The notes under the pieces were generated by a model. It worked only from the letters and a program-made list of their open reading frames with translations. It searched no databases and was not told the DNA's origin. Source: Anas platyrhynchos (taxonomy: Eukaryota; Chordata; Aves; Anseriformes; Anatidae). Taken from it: 64,000 nucleotides of DNA. Location: NCBI RefSeq assembly GCF_047663525.1, contig NC_092588.1:137012501-137076500 (forward strand), in the 5' to 3' direction. The position numbers and the translations under genes were made by a program. Shown here in pieces: positions 26,041 to 37,213 of this stretch (position 1 is the stretch's first letter; each line of letters opens with the position of its first letter).

Positions 26041-26950
26041 ATTTATATTGATTCTATTTCTTCTTTCTCTTGATGTTTATTGATGTTTCTGGCCAAGGGG
26101 CAGCCTTGGTCTCTGGCAAGCCAATTGGCCCAGGGGAGTCAGCCCCAGAAAAGGGGGTGAGCTCAAGAGAGGACCCAGCTTCCTTCTGGCTGCTGCACTG
26201 GGGTGACAGGAGGACTCCCCAAGGGCCACCATGTGCCTTTAACATTTGTGAAAATAAACTGAGGGGTGAAAATAGTAGTGTGTAAGTGATTATGGGTGGC
26301 TAATTTCTTATATTAGGAGTGAGTTTCTATATGTGAGCAGTTGGTAATGACTGACATGGAGAAGGCTGAGGTACTCAGCAAATTCTTTGCCTCTGTCTGC
26401 ACTGGAAGACAGGCTCCCCAAGTCTTTCATTTCCCTGAATCTGTAGATGGAGACTGGGAGATCAGAGCCACAACCACTGTAAGTGAAGAGAGGTTTGAGA
26501 CAACCTGATGCATCTGAACAGGTACAAGCCTATGGTAACTGATGACATGAATCCCAGGGTCCTGAGGGAACTGGCTGATGTAGTTGCCAAGCCTCTCTCC
26601 AGCATAGCTGAGAAGTTTTGGCATTCTGGCGATATCCCTGGTGAGTGGAAAAATGGAAATATCATGCCCCTACTCTTCAACAGTTAAAACAAAGAATTGA
26701 ACAAAGAACACTACTCTTCAACAATTAAAACAATTAGAAGACATTTCTTCTCAGAAAGAGCAGTCAGGCATTGGAACAGGTTGCCCAGGGAAGTGGCTGA
26801 GTCACCGTCCCTGGGAGAGTTCAAGGAAAGGTTGGACCTGGTATGTAGGGACATGGTTTAGTGGGTGACATTGGTAGTAGGGTGATGGTTGGACCAGATG
26901 ATCCTGAAGGTCTTTTCTAACCTTAATTTTTCTATGATTCTATAATTCGC
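26041..26950 (+). mobile_element. CR1 LINE, plus strand, inserted into the minus-strand CR1
   Basis: The octamer TTCTGTTG occurs at both edges (26033-26040 and 26951-26958) and the host CR1 resumes right after it, so 26041-26950 behaves as one insertion. Two parts are clearly CR1 on the plus strand. 26347-26665 is from mid ORF2 (GAGAAGGCTGAGGTACTCAG, TCTTTGCCTCTGTCTGCACT, GGAACTGGCTGATGTAGTTG). 26735-26950 is the 3' end (GGCATTGGAACAGGTTGCCC, ACCAGATGATCCTGAAGG, ending in CTATGATTCTATAATTC). The sequence normally lying between is missing, and the junction carries a near-identical 23-base repeat (26670-26692 and 26711-26733). The first 306 bp (26041-26346) are not recognisable as CR1; they may be diverged 5' sequence, a rearranged part or a separate insert. 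Confidence 0.85.
26670..26733 (+). repeat. Imperfect 23-base direct repeat at a CR1 deletion junction
   Basis: CTACTCTTCAACAGTTAAAA and, 41 bp later, CTACTCTTCAACAATTAAAA occur where the CR1 jumps from mid ORF2 to its 3' end. The duplication probably arose by slippage or repair when the internal part was lost. Confidence 0.85.
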
Positions 26951-27150
26951 TTCTGTTGGGGCACCTAGACCAGCCACAGTAATTCAGATGTGGTTTAATA
27001 CTCACTGGAAAGAGGACGTGATTACTTCTGCTGATGTTGTTCATCAGGAGCAGGCCCTGATCCTTCCAGGGCTGATGGGAGCTGTCTCAGGGCCTTGGCT
27101 GCAGAGCTACCCCCAGGCAGTGGTCCCAAGCCTGCAGCACTGCAAGCTCA
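26951..27150 (-). mobile_element. CR1 LINE, minus strand, continuation
   Basis: After the duplicated octamer the host CR1 resumes with GGGCACCTAGACCAGCCACA and GTAATTCAGATGTGGTTTAA, the antisense of the CR1 region that precedes the part at 25576-26040. A weaker match runs on through GAGCTACCCCCAGGCAGTGG and CCAAGCCTGCAGCACTGCAA. The 5' limit of the copy is not sharp and could lie 50 bp either way. Confidence 0.7.
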
Positions 27151-27959
27151 TGCTGAGCAAGTCTTTGCACCTCCTTGCTATTTTTAGGATACATATATCC
27201 CTTCCTGTTTCAAAGATCCATAGCTTCTACCTCTCTATAACTTTTATAAGTGAGCTTCTTACAGCTACGTCCTTTGAAATGACATGCCTACCCTACCCCT
27301 TACTGTAGTTTTGCTCTTCACACCTACCCATAATACTTCCTTAGCTCGTTACCAAACCTCAGCATTTGTGAAAAATTTGTTACAATTTTTAGTGTTTTCT
27401 ATAGGATTTCCTTTTATTATTTCATGATTTCATTTTCACTGTAGAGCAGAAGATAAATATATTTCACACTCACATGTGAACAGTCCTTGTCTTAATATTG
27501 GGAGCAAAAATGCAGGAGGAAGAAAAAGACTACAGACAAGGAGGCTGTTGTTAGAAATTGGCAAGAGAATCATGATTATGTTTAGTTATGATTCTCAACT
27601 TCTTTTACCTTCAGGTGATTCTTGGCCTGTTTTTAAGGATACAAGAACAGTAAATTAAATAAGGGTATTGCATTGAAAACTACTGAGAAAAATAGAAATA
27701 TATTTTCCCCATAGCAAAAAATCTATCGCTTGGTTTACTTTATGCCTCGTATTACATATAAAACCAATGTCTGAATTTGCTTTACTGTCTACCATTATAT
27801 CCCTACATCTAAAAGTACAGAACAAGCAAACGTCAGCATTCAAAAATAATGGAAAAGAAACAACTCAGCACCCTTGCAAAGTAGCATCAAAGGCATTCTA
27901 GAAACAACCCTCATCACTAGAAATATATGTCAAAAGTAGTAATTAGTACTTTAATTACA

Positions 27960-28290
27960 CTACAGTCTTGGCATCTGGTTTATATAAGCATTTAAGCCCC
28001 AAGAAAGCAGGTCAGCATGACTTCAGTTGACAAATACACAAGATGAGAAGAGCCAACCAAAACTCAGAATATCATGCTAACTACGTTTGCTTTCATTTGG
28101 ACAATGCTGCATGGGACAATGATGCTTTCAGCAAGCTCCCAACGCCATCTGTGTGCTTCATCCAACAATTCCTCCAATGTAAAATTCATAATCTGATTTG
28201 AAAGCAAGAAATACTCCATTGCCAGCCAAGTCTTTAACTAAAACAGTCATTTCTACTGTGCTTTGTTTTGCATTTGATTTTGCTAGTGCT
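27960..28290. promoter_or_regulatory. Candidate non-coding regulatory block
   Basis: A stretch of about 330 bp with balanced composition, free of simple repeats and transposon signatures. It holds an E-box-like CATCTG within GCCATCTGTGTG, a GACAATG repeat pair (GGACAATGCTGCATGGGACAATG) and CTTTGTTTTGC, a SOX/FOX-type site. It directly precedes the possible minus-strand exon. The call depends entirely on conservation, which is unknown. Confidence 0.22.
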
Positions 28291-28298
28291 AAACACTC

Positions 28299-28388
28299 AC
28301 CTTGGTTATGGTGGTAGCTGGGGCTGTTGTGGAGCCTCCATAGACCCCACCAAGGAGGCTCTCTGAACTCTGGCAGGTGTACCTATGC
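28299..28388 (-). other. Possible minus-strand exon, hypothetical
   Basis: On the minus strand CCAAG|GTGAGTGTTT gives a 5' splice site with the perfect MAG|GTRAGT consensus. It is preceded by an open frame of about 90 bp reading YTCQSSESLLGGVYGG and then a Thr/Ala-rich end. An AG that could serve as acceptor lies just upstream (GGCATAG), but its pyrimidine tract is weak. A TGA in the same frame lies a few codons further up. One perfect donor is expected by chance about every 65 kb per strand, so this is suggestive only. I do not recognise the peptide. Confidence 0.2.
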
Positions 28389-29352
28389 CACAGTAGACAT
28401 CATGAAAGACATGCTGTAACAGCTGAAAACTGTATTGCTGAAGCTACTATCTGCAGCTGTGACTCACCGTCTTTGAGATATATTGGTCCCCTCACCTGCA
28501 GACAACTATGTTAATGGGAAGCAACGACTGAAGGATTATAGCTTGCAGACTGGCTTTGTAGGAGTAGATGTACTCTGGTTTGCATTTACCTGGACTGTGG
28601 AGATCAGCAATCCCCGTATCTGTGAGTGTGACAGAGTGACTCCAACTGCCCCTCCTCACCTCTTGTTTGCCACAGTCTCAGGAGGTGAGAGGGATTTGGA
28701 CTTAGCACCCATATCCCATTTTGGTTTTCCTTTATGGGTCCATGCACTTGTGTCTCTGAGTCACCACCCCATTAGTTTCCTCTAGCTAGGAGAATTGAAA
28801 ATTCTTTTTGTCTTTATCTTTCTCTTCAGGGAAGTAATGAGATAAAAACAGTGCCAGATCTGATGCCAGAACAGATCTACCTCCTTCCAGACCCTGAAGC
28901 TTACAGCCTTTTAAAACTGCAAACCAGATGCTTTAGAGGAGTAATAGTGATAATCAATTCATCTCTATTCATATAATTAAAGATACTATTCTTATTCATA
29001 TTTTTTTCTAAAAACTTTGCAAATCTTCTGTAAAGTATTGTGGGTTGAAACTAGCTGCTTTAAGAAGAAAATTTCAGGCTTTAATCTGTATATATTTATT
29101 TAGAATGATTGAATACTCTTAATTTACTCCCTTTCAAGATTATCATATGCTCAGTTACCAATATGGAGGTGAAAGTCTCCAAAAATAAAATAGGCACAAG
29201 ACTGCTGAATTTGCTTTCTTTCCTAAAAATCAGCTGCTTCTTTTGAGGAACACTGAAAAGTCACAAGTGCTGACACCTCAAAATTGTCAGTGAAATTTGA
29301 GAGAGTTCTGATATATTTATTCTGGTATGTATATATATATATGTTAGAGAGA

Positions 29353-29376
29353 GATGATTCATGTAAGTATGAATCA
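29353..29376. repeat. Short perfect inverted repeat
   Basis: ATGATTCAT and its reverse complement ATGAATCAT form a 9-bp stem around a six-base loop. It lies beside TA-rich repeats. It is probably a chance hairpin, or a pair of opposed POU/AP-1-like sites. Confidence 0.6.
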
Positions 29377-29774
29377 TGATATATTTATTAGATAAATAAT
29401 ATATCTATTAGAATGTGAACGTGCATTTCTCGACAGTTTGTGGTCCTTTTGGTTTGTAACAATAGAAGCTCATTTAATTTTATTTTTTTCCAGGAAATTC
29501 AGCTACAGTATGAGGCTTTCGATTTCATGAGCTAATGTTAAGCTTCCCAGCAAGTGCCTGCCTTGTGAGTTAATCTTGCACTCATTATCTACACCAGCAA
29601 AAATACACCCTTGTGACTGAAAGAAATGACACCTTAACAGAAAATAGAAAAGAAAAGCAGCTGCCCACTGTGATGAGAGAAAACAACCTGAGCACAATAC
29701 TCCTTGAAGACCTGTTTGAATTGATACATAACGACAGCCATCATCAAAACAAAGATAATGTAATAGAGATCAAG

Positions 29775-29794
29775 AAAAAAAAAAAAAAAAAAAA
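29775..29794 (+). repeat. Poly(A) tract, 20 bases
   Basis: An uninterrupted A20 tract on the plus strand. Confidence 0.9.
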
Positions 29795-32036
29795 GGAAAG
29801 AAAAACTCACAATAGTGAGAGGGTGTGGTAATAAAACTGTTTCTGGAAAAATCATAAATACAGACTATACTAATAAAACCATGGAAAGAATTAACAGGAC
29901 TGGATTTCCTTCTAAGCAGACCAATGTTTTTGTGCTATAATGATGAGTAATCAGTTGAAGGAGGAAAAAAATAATAATTTACATTATTTTACATTATTCC
30001 TTCCAGGGCGCATCAAAAGATTTATAAAAAATAATTTGTATTCATAAAGCAAGAAAGGTAGTGAGAAACACAGAATGTTTTCATGCGTACCACCTAACTC
30101 TCTTTCCAGTTAATGTGCTAATCTTTTATTCTTCATGATTCATCTCGCTCTGCATGTCATTCAAATTAACCATCACTCAAATAGACTTGGAACTGGGGAG
30201 GTCCAACGGAAACACAGCCCAGACACTTCCATGTCCATTCCCCCGACTCCATGCTGTTTGTCCTGGCCTGACCTGATGTCCTGTGCAGAAGGGCACTGTT
30301 GCACAGTACTGATGAAAGGCAGGTTCTTCTACTTGTCAAAATGAAAAAATAAAATAAATTAAAAAATGCAGAAATAGAGCCCTCAGGACGCACCCACTTT
30401 TGCTGAAATGACTACAGTGAATCTGTATTGTGAACCACTGTAAGACCAAGAGCCTGGACTTGACTCTTTACTGAAGTCAGCAGCTATTTTGCTGTGGACC
30501 AGCAGAGGTGGTTTCCACGAGCCTCATTCATAGCTGAGATCTATTTTCCTAAGCCACATCTAAAGGGATGGTATGCATGGCCCAGAGCTCATCCCGAGCG
30601 CTGGCACTCCTCTGGAGTTGCTGCAGTCACTCCCTGAGCAGCAGCCATGATGTAGGGCAAATTCAGGGGTTAGGGTAATTAAGTGCTATTTCCTGCAAGC
30701 AGGACCAACACTTCTAAGCATGACTCCAGACACCCCTTGGTACCACTGCTGGCCTTGCAAACATCCCCAGAGTAAAAGCAGCACAGCAGCAGCAGCAAGT
30801 GGCACTCAGCCCCCTCCCGCTGACCTCACCTTACCTCAGCTTACCACGTTCACAAAGTTCATCTGCACTCACAAAGGTGAATCGAGACCTACGTGCTTGT
30901 CAAAACGTCACCTATCAAGACATGCAAGTGTTTTCCTTGACTCATTCCTGCTTTCCTGCACGCCACCCTCCAACCCAGCTGCTATCACAAGCTCCTGCTC
31001 CAGCCCTGCTGGCCGAGGGAAGGCTGATAGCGTGTGTGAAGTGAGCTGCCGGGAGCGCTCACAGGTTCTCAGAAGGGAATCAATACAAACACAGTTTTCT
31101 GCTCCTCCGTTTACTGCTGACATGGTGGAATATTAAAGTCTAACTTTTGTGTATTGAGAGTGCTATGCTAAACTTACATTTGCGTTATCCATTGTTATGC
31201 ATGAGTGAAACAAAAATTATCAGTACAAATAGAGTGGCTCCTGAAAGCGTGTTGCACTCAGCTGACCTATTGCATTTCTCTGCAAATACGATTTTTACTC
31301 CTTTCTCCTGTCTTATCTACATGGTAATCTTTTAATCTTTGACAGCACAATGCTTTTTATAAGAGTTATATCCAGAAAAATAACAAAACCTCTTTGCAGA
31401 GAGTGATACCAGCAGAAGAATAATACCAGAGAAGACTGTGAAATAATGCAGGAGCACGAGAAATGTTGCCATATTTTGATGTTAGTAGCTGCTAAGCTCA
31501 TGAATTGTGACCCCTCTAAAGTGTAAGGTCTATCACTTTCTGCAACCCTGACGCATGAGTAAGTCTCAGAAAGAAAGAGCAACTTTGTGTGCTATGTGTT
31601 TGCCATGTGAGGTCTGAGTGCTTTTATATAAAGCCAAAAGACTTCAGGAAAAAGATCACCCTCATCTATAAATTTGGTTACATTTTTCAAAGAACCCTTT
31701 CATGTTGTGTACTCTGTCTTGCAAATCTGCCCATAGCTGTCCCCCCTGGGAAGTGCTGAGTGCTGCCTCCTGTAAAACAAGCTCTTCCAGAGGCAGCAGA
31801 CAAAGGACACCTAGCTTCAGATGGTTGCTCTGTCTCTCACAGTCAGCAACAAGCCACATAGCCCTACCTGTTTGCTTTCTTCTGGCTTTTCATTTCAGCT
31901 ACTGGTGTGACTTCTTCCTCCTCCTTTTGGTCTTTGGGCATTGGCCTGATCTCTGACAATTCAGTAATATCTGAGGTTTTTACTTTCTCCATACTGTTTT
32001 GGGGCTTTTCCTTTAACTGTCATTTGTCTATACGGT

Positions 32037-32504
32037 AGCCTTTTTTTTTTTTCTTTGCACATAGATGGAAATGCAAAGGTCAACTTCTGGCAGAAGTTGA
32101 ACAAAGAACAAAGGGCAGAATTTGAATCTTTTAAGAATCTGAAATACTTAAATTATGATTTTGCACACTGGTCTGCACATGTTCCTCCTACCTTTACAGT
32201 CAATGGCAGAAGAGTGCAAGGATTTCAAAATGAATGTACTCACTTACTTTCTCCCTAGGAACCTGGAGGACTAGAGGTGGACTACCAACAGTTAGAACAA
32301 GGGATGACCATCCATGGTGATCTTGCATTATTTCAAGTTAAAAAAGCCATGCCCAACTTTAAACTGCCAGAGATTGCAGAGTGGAAGTGGAATAGAAGGG
32401 CTGCACGTTATCTTGTCAGAAATGGGTCTCAGCCACCCAGAGGAACCTTCAGTATATACGACTCAGGGTTGTTTTCTGGTGCTTATACAATTAGTGGAGG
32501 GTGA
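32037..32504 (+). pseudogene. Coding-like segment of unknown identity with an in-frame stop
   Basis: A single plus-strand frame stays open for about 150 codons except for one TAG at 32256-32258. The first part includes NFWQKLNKEQRAEFESFKNL and YDFAHWSAHVPPTFTVNG; the second includes YQQLEQGMTIHGDLALFQ and IAEWKWNRRAARYLVRNG. The composition looks like real protein: charged and aromatic residues mixed, no low complexity. The segment is preceded by a T12 pyrimidine tract and TTTGCACATAG, a good 3' splice site, and a candidate AATAAA signal lies at 32711. It could be the last exon of a gene (ending at the TAG), a retrocopy or an endogenous viral or transposon fragment with a nonsense mutation. 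I do not recognise the family. No strong 5' splice site follows. A second frame is also open for 84 codons here, so stop-poor composition explains part of the signal. Confidence 0.4.
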
Positions 32505-33789
32505 ACGGGTAGCAGGGGTGGACTTTACAGGGCCTGGGGGCTGTGTCATGATATACAGGACTCCATAAACACAGGGTCAGATACAGATACCTATAGCGGG
32601 CTGCCCAGACAGAACAGCCACTGTACTGACCACATCCACAGCACCACAACCACGCAGCTCCTGGGCTGGCTGCGTGAATTGGCTGTGTTTTTATTCTTTG
32701 ATATCACATAAATAAAATTAACAAGTAGATTCTTTGTTCATTCCAAAGGCATCTTTTACTTCAGATTTACTATTGTGTCACTACAGAGACAAATTTTGTT
32801 ATGATGTTCTCCAGCACCAAGTTGAATAATTGAATTGTCAGCCAACCACCTAGATGAGATTTTTAAAATATATTTATGACTGTTGAGCACAGAAGCATTG
32901 TAGTGTTTTCAGTACACATTTGTTCCCTCTTTAAGGCTTTCAGATCATTCAAATGGAGTAAGTCATTATTATTTTAAAGGATGTTTCTAATATGTTATTA
33001 TATTATCTCTACAGAAATTGAACATTCATCAGTCCAGGCAAGGTTGTCATGGCTAGCAACAGCTTTTGGAACCACAGATATTTATGTTTTATGTATTGCT
33101 ATCAATCACAGCAGAAGTATCAGCATTATTCTTCTCAAAAGAAAACAGGTACACACAGGTCCTTATTATTCTCTTCTCTTTTGATGCTTCTTCTAACATA
33201 CAGCAACTGCTAGTTTTAAATCCTACATCTTAGCAACTATTGGTATCTAGTATTCTAGACCAGAAAAGTAGAGCACAATTTCCAAACCATGTGACAATGA
33301 GGTCATGAAAAAATTCCTAAATGGTGAAGAGCAGACAGAAATCCAAAGCCAGGCAAAGATGAAGACTGAAAAATTTACAAAGGCATTTGGTATGGCACTG
33401 ACGACTGCAATAGCATACAGCAGGACACATACAGAAGACCTTCTTCAGTGTTACAGTTATACTATACATTGCTAAACGAGGTTGCAATAGCACAGTGGTG
33501 CTACCTTCGTCCTCGAGGCTGTGGCTCCCCTGCTTGGTGCTCCCACATGGAGAAAGGCTGATGGTGTGGACGTGCAACTCTGCACGCAGACCTTGGTTGA
33601 AACCAGCAGCACCCCACACTGGCAGGTGCAGCCTCCGTGCTGCCGTGCCTGTGTGCACACCCTGCCACCACCCCATGTCCCCGCACCCAGCCACAGTGCC
33701 AGCAAAGGTGACAGCGGGGTGACTTGCTGGCCCCGGGCTCCCCAGGCAGCCCCAGTGGCTGCAGGCTGCTCTTTGGCGTAGCTGGGAGC

Positions 33790-34020
33790 TCTCTGCAAAC
33801 AGCCTTAATTAGTGACATCAGTGATGATAACCAGAATGGCCAGCTGGAATTATACCCAGTTATCACGGTGCCATAAACAGAAGTCAAACACTTTCATATT
33901 AGCTCAATTAAGCTGTAAGTAATAAGAGTCTCTTAAGCCGCCAGAGTGGCATTTTAAACAGATTACTGAAAGTTGACCTAGTCTTATTTGATGTGGACTT
34001 TATCTTCCGACATAGGGTGT
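33790..34020. promoter_or_regulatory. Candidate non-coding regulatory block
   Basis: Transposon-free sequence with clustered binding-site-like motifs: CTTAATTAGTGACATCAGTG (homeodomain core plus CRE-like), TGATGATAACC, CTCAATTAAGCTG and a second homeodomain-type core, and TCTTAAGCCGC. It lies next to a GC-rich block. This dense mixture resembles developmental enhancers in vertebrate gene deserts, but only cross-species alignment could confirm that. Confidence 0.35.
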
Positions 34021-36631
34021 TGTCAAATCCTTGCACTCCTTGTAGAAGCAATGCCAAACCTAGTTACTATCAACACAAGCAGTGCTGCCAAACCCAGGGG
34101 TAAGCAGAAGACTGCATCACAGCACAAAATGCAGCAGGCTGTTGGCAGCAGGAGAACAGGCAGCAGCCTTCAAGCAAGGAGCTGAGGAGGAATAGCAGGA
34201 ACAAATAGAAAACAATCTACATTTTAAAACTGAGTGAACAAAATTGGCCAACCTCACAAAAGAAATATAGTCTTTTTTTTTGTCTTTTTTTTTTTTCTAA
34301 TGAATTAGTTATGAGCCTTCCTATTGAGGGTGTGTTGTTTTTTTTCATGCCAAATCTCTGGGTTACACCTAAATGTATTATACAATGAAATCTTTTCTGT
34401 ATTGATCACACTTTTTTTTTTTTTTTCCCAAAAAAAACAGTTTTTATTGCTGTTGAATAGATAAGAGATGTGGTTTCACCCCTAGACAGTGAAACTAGAA
34501 TATCAGCATAATCCTTCTTAATACTTTCTTTGCTACTTTAGCTGTGTAATCGTTTCCAAAAATATCTGTGTGACTAGGGATCCAAGACAGCTCAACAACA
34601 GCTCCAATTGATTTCAATTGTTCACACAGCTGTATGACTTAAGAAAATATCCTTTATCCTTATTTGGATTGCTAACAGAGACCCAGAAAAATCCTGTAGG
34701 ATTTTATCTGTTTGTGTGAAACTGCCTCCTGAGTAATATTAACCTGCCATTTTAAAGCTCGAATAATGCAATTACCTATGGCTAGATCTCGCAGCCCTGC
34801 TTACATCATGAGCACATAGAAATCTCAGGAAGTATTGAGTAACTCACAGGAAAAGAATTCCAACCAGTATGGTGAAGGGATACATATATTTGTGTTCCCA
34901 AATTTAAATGCCTGAAGCCAATGGGAACTTTCATGGATGCCTCTAGACAATCTGCATCCTTGGCCAAAATTAAAAGATAAGTATTCCACCAATACATTAT
35001 CTCATATCCATATAATTAAAATTAAAGTCAATTCCTACCCAGTAATTTTTAGAATATTACAAGGCACAAATGAACAGAAGAAGCAATTTGCACTGACAGG
35101 TTACTAATTCATGTCATTTTAACTATACCAACTTATACCAAAGCTTTTAAATATTAATGACACCACCACTAAGTCATCAGAGAAATGGGTACTGGGAGCC
35201 AAAAAATTTAGTTCTATATTTGGCATGAAAAATACATTATTATTTTTTAATCATTTGTAGCTTTGCCTTATCCTGAAATGTATATTGTGTTTGATTCTGT
35301 ATCCAACCTCTCACAAGACATCTTTCTAAGAAGGAAATGAAGTCTTCCTAGTTGCCATGTTAGTGAGTACAATTAGGCTCTCAGAGCAACATAAGGCCAG
35401 ACTGAAAGCATTTTGCTAAGCCATGCCAAAATTCCAGTGCTTAAACACTTCCTATAAGAAATTGAATTGATGATGCCAAGAAAATGTGGCTCATATCAGC
35501 ACATTGTTTCAACTATGAAACAGATATTGAAAATATTTATTGATAGCAGGTTTAACTGTTTGGTCAAGTATTTGTCACATCTTGAAAACACTGGCACAAG
35601 GCTTCAGAAACAATGTAGATGTTGTATTTTACATATTCCTATTGCTCTGAGGTAGTCTATCTTGGTTCACATCACTTCAAACACAACTTTTGAGATTTTC
35701 TTCTGCCCATATGGTCAGTCAGCAGCAAAAAAATCCAGCAGGGGAGATCTGTAAAGATTCCCATGGTTTCAGAAGGGTTTCTGAATTGTCCTTGGAATTA
35801 ACTTATTTTTCTGAAGTTTCTAAACAAGTTCAGAAAGGAACTGAGTTCCAAAAACTCTTCCCCAGCCATTGTGAAGTTCCCAGGAAAATAATATACATTA
35901 CAACAGTGTGTTGCATCCTCAGACCTCAGCAGGCTTCCACATTGCTCTTCTGTGAAAAGCTAAGACCAAGGTGATCTTTCAACTGCTTTCTCAGTTTGTT
36001 TGCATGATTTCCAAAGTGCTTTCTCCTGTTTTCCAAAGTGATCCAGCACTGTGGATTCCCTTTAAAAGAGTTTTCCAGGAAGTGTTTGATAGCAGTTATC
36101 AAAAACATGAAATGATATATTAGCAGCATAAAACCTTTGTTTTATGAAGGAAAATTCCACTGTATGGTGCATTCTTCCTATCTTTAAAAAAAAAAAAAAA
36201 TGTCTCATCTGAGAGGTTTTGTCTTTCCTACAATAAATTTAACACAAGGTTACACCTACGTAAACCTCAAGATGTGGCTTATAACACATTTTTTGCAGGA
36301 TCACATAGGAGTTCCATGACTGTCCACATTGCCTCCTTTATGTATAAATTTGCATTTATGTTTGCCATTTTCTTTCCTTTGAAGACACTTGTTTTTCTTT
36401 AGTGGCTCTGCTGTCTCACACACCCACCATTTCAGTACTTGTGGTACTTTAGTATCCCCTCTTTTTAGTAACAACAGTCTAAATATGTATCATAAAATAG
36501 GCTTCAGGTGCCACAGTTACAATAAAATGACCAACATAGACCAACATACCATTCATCACATAGTGTATGCACTTGTAATTATTTACATATATGTCTATGA
36601 GTTTATTATAGCTGATCACTGCAAAATTAAT

Positions 36632-36675
36632 TAGTCAATAATATAGAATACAATAGTCAATAATATAGAATACAA
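36632..36675 (+). repeat. 22-bp tandem duplication
   Basis: The unit beginning TAGTCAATAATATAGAATAC occurs twice head to tail (36632-36653 and 36654-36675) with no mismatch. Confidence 0.95.
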
Positions 36676-37194
36676 TGCTTTTTATCTCCAATTCACTCAG
36701 CGTTACTCAAAAGTTACATTTCTTCTCTGTCTTATTTCTGAGCACACTTCAAATGAATATATTTTGTGACAATAAATATTAACAACTTTTGTGAACATTA
36801 CATGTTCTAAAACCAACATTTTTTTGAACTTTTGCTACTGCAACTATATAAAATCTGCTTAGGTTATTTATCTTTTTTACTCTTAATATTATCAGTTATT
36901 GCTAAAACAAGTAGGAAATATTATTTTAGGAAAAAAAAAAATCAACATTATTTCCTAATGGTATTTGTGAAACAAGTCTGCTTGTTTCACAAAAAAGTTC
37001 CTTTTTTTTTTAATACAGTTCTATATCAGAAGAGATTATTGGGTACCAATGCAGTGTATGTGTGAGTATATGGCTAAACTGAAATAACAAATCAGATTTT
37101 CCAAACCAATATGGATTTAATTTCAAAGAAACACAAACTTGTCAATAAATGTTAGAAATTACATTCTACAAGACCAAAACAGTAAAACAGTAAC

Positions 37195-37213
37195 TTTTTT
37201 TTTTTTTTTTTTT
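37195..37213 (-). repeat. Poly(T) tract, 19 bases
   Basis: An uninterrupted T19 tract, one of very few long tracts in this orientation in the window. Confidence 0.9.

Larger units (their letters stand above)
27151..32036. other. Unique sequence, no confirmed gene
   Basis: No gene can be confirmed in this stretch. It includes a possible conserved block (27960-28290), a possible minus-strand exon (28299-28388), a short inverted repeat at 29353-29376, an A20 tract at 29775-29794 and a GC-richer region at about 30520-31130 with a short CAG run near 30781-30800. Open frames here have no recognisable motifs. Confidence 0.6.
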
